From: Lachnospiraceae bacterium
Lineage (GTDB): Bacteria > Bacillota > Clostridia > Lachnospirales > Lachnospiraceae
Direction of reading: 5' to 3'
NCBI GenBank assembly: GCA_016283575.1
Contig: JAEEND010000016.1
Span: 1-51,654, forward strand
DNA: 51,654 nt
Under the pieces are notes generated by a model. The model was given only the letters and a program-made list of their open reading frames with translations, was not told the DNA's origin and ran no database searches. The position numbers and the translations under genes are program-made. This document shows positions 8,427 to 15,852 of the stretch, piece by piece; within the stretch, counting starts at the first letter, position 1, and every line of letters starts with the position of its first letter.

Positions 8427-9328
8427 CTGATATCTTCCTGTACGCTGGCAACAGCATTGGCTCCGTCCGCAACGGCTGTTATGATCTGGCGAAGAGGCTT
8501 CTTACGAACATCTCCTGCCACATAAATGCCCTTTACATTGGTACGGCAATCTTCACCGGCAATGGCATATCCCTTTTCATCGAAATTGACAATGCCTTTA
8601 AGTACGTCTGAAACAGGCTTGATTCCCACCGCTACAAATGCGCCCTGCACCGGAAGGATCGTATCTTCTCCTGTCTTCTTGTTATGTACCGTTACGGATT
8701 CAAGATCTAAGTTACCGTTAAAAGAAGTAACTTCGCTGTCCCATATAAAGGAAACATTGTCTCTTTTCTTTAAGGTTTCCACCAGCTCGTTGGCTGCGCG
8801 AAGAGTATCACGTCTGTGGATGAGATAAACATGCTTACTGGTACGTGCCAGATATTCGGCATCTTCCACTGCCACATCGGAACCGCCTATAACACAGACG
8901 TCCATGTTCTTAAAGAAAGCGCCGTCACAGGTTGCACAGTAGGAAACACCCATTCCTCCGAACTCTTCTTCACCCTTTGCCCCAAGATGCGCGTGTACCG
9001 CTCCTGTTGCTACTATAACTGTCTTAGTCTCAATAGTTTCTTTTACCGTTTTTACTTTGAACCCTCCATCCATGGGCTCAATCTCGGTAACAGGGGAATT
9101 AAGCTCATTAATTCCCGTTTCTTTGGCATGTGCTGCAAATTTCTGACCAAGCTCCATTCCGGATATGCCCTTGAGACCCAGGTAATTGTCTACCTCATAG
9201 GTGGTAAGAACCTGACCTCCATGGACGGGACTCTGATCAATAAGAAGTGCTGAAAGTCCGCCTCTCACTGCATAAACTGCTGCTGAAAGACCTGCGGGAC
9301 CTGCACCGATAATAACTGTATCTAACAT
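8423..9328 (-). CDS. trxB: Thioredoxin reductase
   Basis: FAD enzyme that reduces thioredoxin with NADPH. The 301 residues show the FAD motif IIGAGPAGLSAAVYA, the redox pair in YCATCDGAFF, the nucleotide motif IGGSDVAVEDAEYL (a variant of the common GGGDSAxEEA) and the C-terminal GIYVAGDVRKKPLRQ FAD segment. It is preceded by AAGGAGG and a perfect-consensus promoter (9406-9434). No thioredoxin gene is in the window. It heads a two-gene operon with the NlpC/P60 protein. Confidence 0.94.
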   Translation of the reverse strand: MLDTVIIGAGPAGLSAAVYAVRGGLSALLIDQSPVHGGQVLTTYEVDNYLGLKGISGMELGQKFAAHAKETGINELNSPVTEIEPMDGGFKVKTVKETIETKTVIVATGAVHAHLGAKGEEEFGGMGVSYCATCDGAFFKNMDVCVIGGSDVAVEDAEYLARTSKHVYLIHRRDTLRAANELVETLKKRDNVSFIWDSEVTSFNGNLDLESVTVHNKKTGEDTILPVQGAFVAVGIKPVSDVLKGIVNFDEKGYAIAGEDCRTNVKGIYVAGDVRKKPLRQIITAVADGANAVASVQEDIR

Positions 9329-9372
9329 AAGTCCTCCTTAATATTGCTTTTTTAAATCAGCCGACACATATT

Positions 9373-9395
9373 GAGTTTGCATTTTTCACAAACTC
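9373..9395 (-). other. 5' UTR stem-loop of trxB
   Basis: GAGTTTG and CAAACTC (7-bp perfect arms, 9-nt loop) lie between the trxB promoter and its ribosome binding site. It may stabilise or regulate the transcript. Confidence 0.5.
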
Positions 9396-9405
9396 AAACA
9401 TTAAG

Positions 9406-9434
9406 ATTATACTGAATTTAAGCCATTTTGTCAA
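9406..9434 (-). promoter_or_regulatory. Consensus promoter of trxB
   Basis: TTGACA, 17 bp, TATAAT on the - strand: both hexamers match the sigma-A consensus exactly. The -35 directly abuts the T-run of the upstream greA terminator. Confidence 0.92.
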
Positions 9435-9437
9435 AAA

Positions 9438-9463
9438 AGGCATGTAGCGAAAGCTGCATGCCT
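9438..9463 (-). terminator. Terminator of greA
   Basis: AGGCATGCAGC and GCTACATGCCT (one mismatch) around TTTC, followed on the - strand by TTTTTT. The T-run runs straight into the TTGACA of the trxB promoter. Confidence 0.9.
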
Positions 9464-9517
9464 AATAATATATACTTACCGTAATAGCTCTTAAAAAGAA
9501 TCTTAAGACTATCCTGC

Positions 9518-10021
9518 TTAGTAGTCCCGAAGCTTTCCGGAATCTCCCGTAGTAGTATTATCGATCTTTCGGATTACTACGAAATAGCTGTAATCCTTAC
9601 TTACTTCGATTTCCACTCTGTCACCCACCTTGTGGCCAAGCAAAGCCTTACCCATGGGGGATTCGTTACTTACAAGACCATTAAGAGAATCTTCTCTGAC
9701 GGTTGTGACGATCTTATATACTTCTTCGCAATCGTCTTCCTCCACATATACGGTGATGGTCTTGTTTATGCCCACTTCGTCATCCTTGGAATCATCTTCA
9801 AGTACCTTCGCGGTACGTATCATTCTTTCAAGGTATCTGATACGGCCTTCGTTGGCATTCTTTTCTTTTTTAGCGGCATAATACTCGAAATTCTCACTTA
9901 AATCGCCGTGGGAACGGGCTTCTTTAACATGTTCAAGGAGCTCTTTCCTTACCACGACTTTTCTGTGTTCGATCTCCGCTTCCATATCTTCTATATCTTT
10001 TCTTGTAAGTTCGTTGTTCAT
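9518..10021 (-). CDS. greA: GreA/GreB-family transcript cleavage factor
   Basis: Enters the secondary channel of RNA polymerase and stimulates cleavage of backtracked RNA. The 167-residue protein has the N-terminal coiled coil with the acidic tip in SHGDLSENFEYYAAKK, whose Asp and Glu hold the catalytic metal in the family, and a C-terminal FKBP-like domain with SPMGKALLGHKVGDRVEIEV. I start at 10021 because GAGG lies 7 nt upstream; the longer frame from 10102 would run through the terminator of the upstream gene. Sequence is rather divergent for GreA, so a paralogous Gre-type factor cannot be excluded. Confidence 0.88.
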   Translation of the reverse strand: MNNELTRKDIEDMEAEIEHRKVVVRKELLEHVKEARSHGDLSENFEYYAAKKEKNANEGRIRYLERMIRTAKVLEDDSKDDEVGINKTITVYVEEDDCEEVYKIVTTVREDSLNGLVSNESPMGKALLGHKVGDRVEIEVSKDYSYFVVIRKIDNTTTGDSGKLRDY

Positions 10022-10073
10022 GATTACCTCGCATTTTTTATATATACATATTACCATTATTCCGGCAAAGATA

Positions 10074-10095
10074 AAACCCGCCGGCAGGCGGGTTT
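10074..10095 (-). terminator. Terminator of the opp operon tail
   Basis: AAACCCGCC and GGCGGGTTT (9-bp perfect stem, 4-nt loop) followed by TATCTTT on the - strand, directly after the stop of the small membrane protein gene. Confidence 0.85.
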
Positions 10096-10098
10096 CGA

Positions 10099-10347
10099 TC
10101 ATTTAAGCCATACAAAATACGAAAAAAGAATAAAACCTGTGAAGGCAAGCACAAATATGCCTGCAACCAGCATGGCTGCCTTTAAGATCCCGCCCATAAT
10201 GGCAAGGGTCTCTTTGGCATCCGGTTCGTAGGACGAAGTCTTCGGTACTTTTTCATCTTTTTCGGGATGGTACCAGGGCATGCCCTCCACATTCATATTT
10301 GCAATTGTTCTTCCGTCATCCACATATGTGGTCTTTTTCTTTTTCAT
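10099..10347 (-). CDS. Small membrane protein, unknown function
   Basis: An 82-residue protein I do not recognise. It has a charged N-terminal half (MKKKKTTYVDDG start, then Pro/Glu/Lys-rich) and one or two C-terminal hydrophobic segments (about 50-80, ending FSYFVWLK). The ATG at 10347 is preferred over the one 6 nt upstream because GAGAG is placed correctly only for the former. It follows oppF by 40 bp without a clear terminator between, so it may be co-transcribed with the opp genes; a role in transport is not shown. Confidence 0.7.
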   Translation of the reverse strand: MKKKKTTYVDDGRTIANMNVEGMPWYHPEKDEKVPKTSSYEPDAKETLAIMGGILKAAMLVAGIFVLAFTGFILFSYFVWLK

Positions 10348-10387
10348 AAACATCTCTCAAATAATGCTGAGATTTACGGTTACCTGA

Positions 10388-11473
10388 TTACTTGGAAGCT
10401 TCTGCTTCAGCTTTCTTTGCTTCTTCCATCTTCTTATCGACTTCTTTGTTCATTTCGTCGGTGTTGTAAAGGTGGCATGCGCAGTAACGGCCGGGCTTTA
10501 CTTCTCTGTATTCGGGATCTACATACTTACATTTTTCCATGCACTCGGAACAACGGGTGTGGAACTTGCAGCCCTTGGGAGGGTTGGCAGGTGAAGGAAT
10601 GCTTCCTTCAAGGATGATACGATCCATCTTGTAATTGGGATCCGGCACGGGAATAGCTGAGAACAGTGCCTTTGTATAAGGATGAAGGGGCTCTTTGAAG
10701 AGTTCTTCGGTTTCAGCATATTCAACCATGTTACCAAGATACATAACACCAACTGTATCGGAAATATGTTCTACAACCGATAAGTCGTGGGAAATAAACA
10801 AATATGTTAAGTTAAATTCCTTCTGCAGGCTGCGAAGAAGGTTAATGATCTGTGCCTGAATCGATACATCAAGCGCGGAAACAGGTTCGTCGCACACGAT
10901 GAATTCAGGATTAAGAGCAAGAGCTCTTGCGATACAGATTCTCTGTCTCTGTCCGCCGGAAAATTCGTGAGGATAACGGTCTTTATGATATTCCTGAAGA
11001 CCGCATGCCTTCATGATCCTTGTGATGTAATCATCAAATTCTTCTTCGGGCACGATTCCATGCTCTCTTACTGCCTCACCGATGATCTCGCCTACGGGAA
11101 GTCTGGGGGAAAGGCTTGAGAAAGGATCCTGGAAGATTATCTGAATCTCGGGACGTTTCTTTCTTAATTCCTCTTTGGAAAGTGAGAAGATATCAACGCC
11201 GTTAATAAGCACTTCACCTTCCGTCTTATCCTGAAGTCTTAAAATGGTACGGCCTGTAGTTGACTTACCGCAGCCTGATTCACCAACCAGACCCATGGTA
11301 GTTCCTCTCTTGATGGAAAAAGAAACTCCGTCAACAGCCTTTACAAATTTGGTTCCCTTACCGAAAATATTTTTCTTTATGGGGAAGTATTTCTTTAAAT
11401 TTTTAACAACTAAGACATCATCTGTATTTTCTACGTCAGAGGTCTCTAACTGGTTTTTAATTTCTTCACTCAT
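10388..11473 (-). CDS. oppF: Oligopeptide ABC transporter ATP-binding protein OppF
   Basis: One of the two ATPases powering peptide import through OppBC. Motifs: Walker [15 protein letters not shown]-loop [12 protein letters not shown], signature [15 protein letters not shown], Walker [14 protein letters not shown] and switch His ISHDLSVV. The C-terminal oligopeptide/dipeptide extension holds a Cys cluster ([14 protein letters not shown], later RYCAC) of the kind reported to bind an iron-sulfur cluster in some peptide-transporter ATPases; that role here is inferred. The 361 residues end in a Lys/Glu/Ala tail. The ATG follows the oppD stop directly. Confidence 0.95.
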   Translation of the reverse strand: MSEEIKNQLETSDVENTDDVLVVKNLKKYFPIKKNIFGKGTKFVKAVDGVSFSIKRGTTMGLVGESGCGKSTTGRTILRLQDKTEGEVLINGVDIFSLSKEELRKKRPEIQIIFQDPFSSLSPRLPVGEIIGEAVREHGIVPEEEFDDYITRIMKACGLQEYHKDRYPHEFSGGQRQRICIARALALNPEFIVCDEPVSALDVSIQAQIINLLRSLQKEFNLTYLFISHDLSVVEHISDTVGVMYLGNMVEYAETEELFKEPLHPYTKALFSAIPVPDPNYKMDRIILEGSIPSPANPPKGCKFHTRCSECMEKCKYVDPEYREVKPGRYCACHLYNTDEMNKEVDKKMEEAKKAEAEASK

Positions 11474-12670
11474 TTACAGTTCCTCCACGTTTACTGTCTT
11501 AGGGTAATCAAGTACCTGTCCTTCATCATAATAGCGATAGCATGAAACAACATGGGTATCGGAAATCTTGATTTCGGGAGGATAATTACCGAATCCGCCT
11601 TCTTTTGCAAAGCACTTTTCACAGGTGTGTTCGCATCTGTCTCTGAAGTAGCAATAGTCAGGCATGTTGATGGGGTTCGGTACGGAACCGGGAATGTTAT
11701 AAAGCTCATCAACCTTCTTACCTACAACGGGCTTGGACTTCATAAGACCGATGGTATAAGGGTGACAGGGATTTTCGAAAATTTCTTTTGCGGTTCCCTT
11801 TTCTATTACACGTCCTGCATACATTACCACTACGTAATCTGCCATGTTGGCAACTACACCTAAGTCATGAGTGATAAGCATGATGGATGAATTGATCTTA
11901 TCCTTAAGATTCTTAAGCAGGTCAAGGATCTGGGCCTGAATGGTAACATCAAGAGCTGTGGTGGGCTCGTCGGCAATGATAAGTGAAGGATTACATGCAA
12001 GTGCAATCGCGATCATAACACGCTGACGCATACCGCCGGAAAGTTCATGAGGATACATGCTGTAAACGCCTTCCTTGTTGGCAATACCAACGAGTTCGAG
12101 CATCTCAAGTGTACGCTTCTTCATGTCTTCCTTGCTCATATCAGGATAATGAAGCTCAAGCACTTCATTGATCTGTTCGCCGATCCTGAATACGGGGTTA
12201 AGGCTTGTCATGGGCTCCTGGAAGATCATGGACATCTTATTGCCTCTGATGTGCTGCATAACGCTTGTGGGAGTCTTGGCAATATTTATTGCCTTTCCTT
12301 CTTCCCCGAGATTTAATCTGATCTCACCGCCTACGGTCTGACCGCTGGGACGCTGAAGTAACTGCATAAGTGAAAGACTTGTTACGGACTTACCGCAACC
12401 GGATTCTCCTACGATACCGACTGTTGAACACTTGGGTACGTCAAAAGAAACACCGTCTACTGCCTTTACAACACCGATATCAGTGAAGAAGTATGAACAT
12501 ACATTGTCGAATTCAACAACGTTTCCATCATCCCTCATGGTGGTGGTGTAATAGGATTCATCTACTTTTTTATTATGTTCTTTTTCGAGACGTCTTGTGA
12601 TTCTGCGATTCTTACGAGTAATCTTGGCCGTCTCTCTGTTTGAAATATAACTTGTTTTCTTCTTTGCCAT
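11474..12670 (-). CDS. oppD: Oligopeptide ABC transporter ATP-binding protein OppD
   Basis: Second ATPase of the peptide importer. Motifs: Walker [16 protein letters not shown]-loop [11 protein letters not shown], signature [15 protein letters not shown], Walker [14 protein letters not shown] and ITHDLGVV. The C-terminal extension has the Cys cluster [14 protein letters not shown]. The 398-residue protein has a basic extension of about 45 residues (many Arg/Lys in 1-45) ahead of the ABC domain that standard OppD lacks. Good GGAGGG binding site. It lies between oppC and oppF with 12 bp and zero gap. Confidence 0.95.
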   Translation of the reverse strand: MAKKKTSYISNRETAKITRKNRRITRRLEKEHNKKVDESYYTTTMRDDGNVVEFDNVCSYFFTDIGVVKAVDGVSFDVPKCSTVGIVGESGCGKSVTSLSLMQLLQRPSGQTVGGEIRLNLGEEGKAINIAKTPTSVMQHIRGNKMSMIFQEPMTSLNPVFRIGEQINEVLELHYPDMSKEDMKKRTLEMLELVGIANKEGVYSMYPHELSGGMRQRVMIAIALACNPSLIIADEPTTALDVTIQAQILDLLKNLKDKINSSIMLITHDLGVVANMADYVVVMYAGRVIEKGTAKEIFENPCHPYTIGLMKSKPVVGKKVDELYNIPGSVPNPINMPDYCYFRDRCEHTCEKCFAKEGGFGNYPPEIKISDTHVVSCYRYYDEGQVLDYPKTVNVEEL

Positions 12671-12682
12671 TATCGAACCCTC

Positions 12683-14722
12683 CTATCTCTTCATCTTAGG
12701 GTCGAAGGCATCTCTTAAGCCATCGCCTACAAAGTTAAATGCAACAACGGTAAGGCAGATAAGAAGTCCTACCGGAACCCAGATGTATGTATAGGCCTTC
12801 ATCGCTTCTGCCGTGGAAACCGAGTTAATCATGGTTCCCCATGTAGCAAGAGGATGCTTAACACCGAGACCCAGGAATGAAAGTGTGGACTCGGTAATGA
12901 TAACTCCACCTAAAGCGGATGTAGCAGTTACGATAAGCTGAGGCATTACGTTGGGAACAAGGTGTGTAAATATACGTCTCTTGGTTCTGAGACCGATAGC
13001 TTCGGCAGCAACCATGAATTCCTGCTCTCTCAAAGAAAGGATCTGTCCACGGACAAGACGCGCCACACCGGCCCAGCCAAGTACACCAAGCACTACCATC
13101 AGCCATGCAAGACGATGATAAGGCTTCATCTTCATGGCATCGAACAATGCACCCATGATGATCAGAATGGGCATTGAAGGTATGCAGTAGAAAATATCTA
13201 CCATACGCATGATAAGGTTATCAACCCAGCCTCCGAAGAAACCTGCGATACCACCCATGATTACGCCCAAGATGGTTTCAAGAATAACTACCACGAAGGC
13301 AACCAGGAGGGAAACACGTCCGCCGTACATCATACGGGCAAATACGTCCATACCGTCACCATCCGTACCAACGATATGTTCTTTGGAGGGACGGGCAAAG
13401 GTATCGATAAGGTAAACAACCTGTTCAACTGTAAGTGTATAGGAACCGTTTTTATTGGTAATGGTTATTTCACGTTCTTCTTTTACAAGATCTCCGTTTT
13501 CGTCATAGGTGTATTCACCGTTAGCATCAACCTGAGCGATCTCCCAGTTGAACTTAGCTGTCCTTTCACCGGATGCATCCATTTCTTCTATAACTTCACG
13601 GGTCTTTTCTTTTAATGCAAGTTCAAGATTGTCTTCACCTGTTGCTCTTCTGATAACAAGAGTGGAAAGAGCTGCATAGGCTTCGGATTCTCCTGCTTTA
13701 TATACTACGAATTCTTCATCTTCTTTGCTTACGGTAAAGCTTTCGCCGTTAACGCTGAAGCCTTCGCCATTTACGATCGCATCCAAAGCAGCGAACTTAA
13801 ATTGATCATCCAATGCTGTTGATTCATCATGTGCATCAAATGCATAGGTTGTAAGGTAAGCTAAAAAGTTCTTTCCTGCAACTTCAGAAACAGTTGTTAC
13901 ATTCTTGTCGGTCTTAACTGAATATGTCTTTCCGTTATATTCAAAAGAACCGGATGTGCCTGTTTCAGATACAAGAGCTTCAAATTCCGCACCAAGCTTT
14001 GCGCCTGTGTAGTTGAAGCCTTCGGCAGTAGCATAGATATCATATTTCTTCATCTTGCCTGCCTTGATAGAGTATGTAACTCCGCCTAAAGAAACTTCAG
14101 TCTTTTTATCTTTGATAGCGGAAGCAATCTTCTGTTCAAGACCGCTTACTTCGGTAACATCTTCTTCATACTTTATTGCCTTACCTACAAGGTCATATAC
14201 ACCAACCTTGCTGGTACCGCCTACATTGCAGATTTCTTTGTAGTCGGATGCAAAAAGTGAATAAATCGCATCGTTGTTCTTTTCAATAGTATAAGTATCA
14301 CCTTCGGAGCTTACAATCGTGCCTTCTTCGGCACCTGCAGCTTCAATGGATGTGATGGTTGATGTAAGCTTGTTTCTTACACTTGAATGAACCCCTTCAG
14401 CCCCTTCTTTATAGAAAGCCGTGTATTCATTTCTTACCTTGGCCTGAGCCAGGTCTACTACCGAATTATCGTATTTATAGAAGATCTCTGTCTGTCCGTA
14501 AGGATAGAAAATAGGAGCTATAAATGCGAATACAAACATAAAGATAAGGATTGCGGAACCAACTACCGCAAGTCTGTTGGTAATGAAACGCTTAAATACC
14601 ATCTGACCGGGAGAAAGAACCTTAACACGTTCAGAGCTGTCAAGACTCATTTCCTTTTCTTCAGATGTTTCTTTTTCTCTTAATTCACGTTCTTTTAAAA
14701 CTTCATTAAAATTCTTACGCAT
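12683..14722 (-). CDS. oppC: Oligopeptide ABC permease OppC with large extracytoplasmic insert
   Basis: Membrane subunit of the peptide importer, but 679 residues instead of about 300. Residues 48-72 are the first membrane helix; the standard OppC core resumes near 445 (HIVGTDGDGMDVFARMMYGG) with five more helices and the EAA loop AAEAIGLRTKRRIFTHLVPN. The extra part, about 75-440, is predicted to be outside the membrane. It repeats a motif of helix plus beta hairpin at about 138 (SSEGDTYTIEKN), 211 (SLGGVTYSIKAG), 261 (EYNGKTYSVKTD) and 323 (SVNGESFTVSKE), with a weaker fifth near 421. The reading frame is open and in frame throughout, so it is an insertion rather than two fused ORFs. It may contact OppA or the wall. 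Confidence 0.92.
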   Translation of the reverse strand: MRKNFNEVLKERELREKETSEEKEMSLDSSERVKVLSPGQMVFKRFITNRLAVVGSAILIFMFVFAFIAPIFYPYGQTEIFYKYDNSVVDLAQAKVRNEYTAFYKEGAEGVHSSVRNKLTSTITSIEAAGAEEGTIVSSEGDTYTIEKNNDAIYSLFASDYKEICNVGGTSKVGVYDLVGKAIKYEEDVTEVSGLEQKIASAIKDKKTEVSLGGVTYSIKAGKMKKYDIYATAEGFNYTGAKLGAEFEALVSETGTSGSFEYNGKTYSVKTDKNVTTVSEVAGKNFLAYLTTYAFDAHDESTALDDQFKFAALDAIVNGEGFSVNGESFTVSKEDEEFVVYKAGESEAYAALSTLVIRRATGEDNLELALKEKTREVIEEMDASGERTAKFNWEIAQVDANGEYTYDENGDLVKEEREITITNKNGSYTLTVEQVVYLIDTFARPSKEHIVGTDGDGMDVFARMMYGGRVSLLVAFVVVILETILGVIMGGIAGFFGGWVDNLIMRMVDIFYCIPSMPILIIMGALFDAMKMKPYHRLAWLMVVLGVLGWAGVARLVRGQILSLREQEFMVAAEAIGLRTKRRIFTHLVPNVMPQLIVTATSALGGVIITESTLSFLGLGVKHPLATWGTMINSVSTAEAMKAYTYIWVPVGLLICLTVVAFNFVGDGLRDAFDPKMKR

Positions 14723-14736
14723 GAATCTTCACCCCC

Positions 14737-15726
14737 TTAATTTACTCGTACGCGGGGGTCAACCACAGCGTATAAAATATCTGAAATCAAGTTGCCGAGC
14801 AGTGTCAAAATAGAAATAAATGCAAGATAGAACATGGTAAAAGGAATATCTCCGCCTGTCATTGCATAATAGGAGTAGAAACCGATACCACGGATACCGA
14901 ACAGAGTCTCAGTAATAAGTGCACCTGAGAAAAGGCCGGGAAGAGATCCGCCAAGGATTGTTACAAGGGGGATCAAAGTATTTCTGAAAGCATGGTGGCT
15001 TATAACCTTTCTTTCAGGAAGGCCCTTGGCTCTTGCTGTTCTGATATAGTCAGCATTTAATACTTCAAGCATGTTGGTACGGGTATAACGCATTAAGCTA
15101 CCGATACTTACGATGGTAAGAGTTGCAATGGGAAGCACAAGGTGTGCCACAAGATCCCAGAATCTTCCTACTTCATCAAGAGTCGCATAATTACGTCCCT
15201 GCATACCTACAAGGTCAAACCATCCGAGACGGATTGAGAAGATAAGCTTTAATACTGTTGCCACAAAGAATGTGGGCATTGAAATACCGATAAGACCGAA
15301 GACTGTAACTGTATAATCGGCCATACTATATTGTTTACGCGCTGCCATTACACCTAACGGAATCGCGATTATTATCTCGAGAATAAACGAAATGAGACCC
15401 ATTGCAAAACTGTACCAGATACACTTTCTGAAAAGTTCCGTTACAGGCATTGTCTGAGTCCAGGAGTCACCAAATTCACCCTTTCCGGCAGTACCAAGCC
15501 ATGTAAAGTAACCCTTTACGATACCCTGATCCATACCGTACTGTGCATTAAGTTCTTCAATCCACTGCTGTGCACTCTTTGTATTACCGGGACGAAGAGC
15601 AAGCTCCATAGCCTGTTTCTCAACATAGCTGGTGGGGAGTGAGCACTCAAGCACGTATATGATAAATGTTACGAAAAAGAAGATTATAGCACTGAGTGCA
15701 AGTCTTCTAAGAATAAATTTTGCCAT
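14737..15726 (-). CDS. oppB: Oligopeptide ABC permease OppB
   Basis: The other channel subunit of the importer. The 329-residue protein begins with MAKFILRRLALSAIIFFFVT, the usual OppB first helix, and has six predicted membrane helices. The EAA coupling motif is RTARAKGLPERKVISHHAFRN's first part (RTARAKGLPERKV), and the C-terminus ends LYAVVDPRVRVN as in most OppB proteins. It is 14 bp upstream of oppC; a stem-loop separates it from oppA. Confidence 0.95.
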   Translation of the reverse strand: MAKFILRRLALSAIIFFFVTFIIYVLECSLPTSYVEKQAMELALRPGNTKSAQQWIEELNAQYGMDQGIVKGYFTWLGTAGKGEFGDSWTQTMPVTELFRKCIWYSFAMGLISFILEIIIAIPLGVMAARKQYSMADYTVTVFGLIGISMPTFFVATVLKLIFSIRLGWFDLVGMQGRNYATLDEVGRFWDLVAHLVLPIATLTIVSIGSLMRYTRTNMLEVLNADYIRTARAKGLPERKVISHHAFRNTLIPLVTILGGSLPGLFSGALITETLFGIRGIGFYSYYAMTGGDIPFTMFYLAFISILTLLGNLISDILYAVVDPRVRVN

Positions 15727-15790
15727 GATTTACACCTTTAATGGTAGTCTTTCTAAAACTATATATCTTACTGCGCCATATCCGATAAAT

Positions 15791-15817
15791 AGGGGTCTGC
15801 ATCGAGTACAGACCCCT
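15791..15817 (-). terminator. Attenuator between oppA and oppB
   Basis: AGGGGTCTG and CAGACCCCT (9-bp perfect stem, 9-nt loop) just past the oppA stop, followed by ATTTAT. Such a partial terminator or 3'-end stabiliser is usual after binding-protein genes and would give more oppA than oppBCDF. Confidence 0.75.
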
Positions 15818-15852
15818 TTATTATCCTACATAATCAAACTTATACGTTTTGA

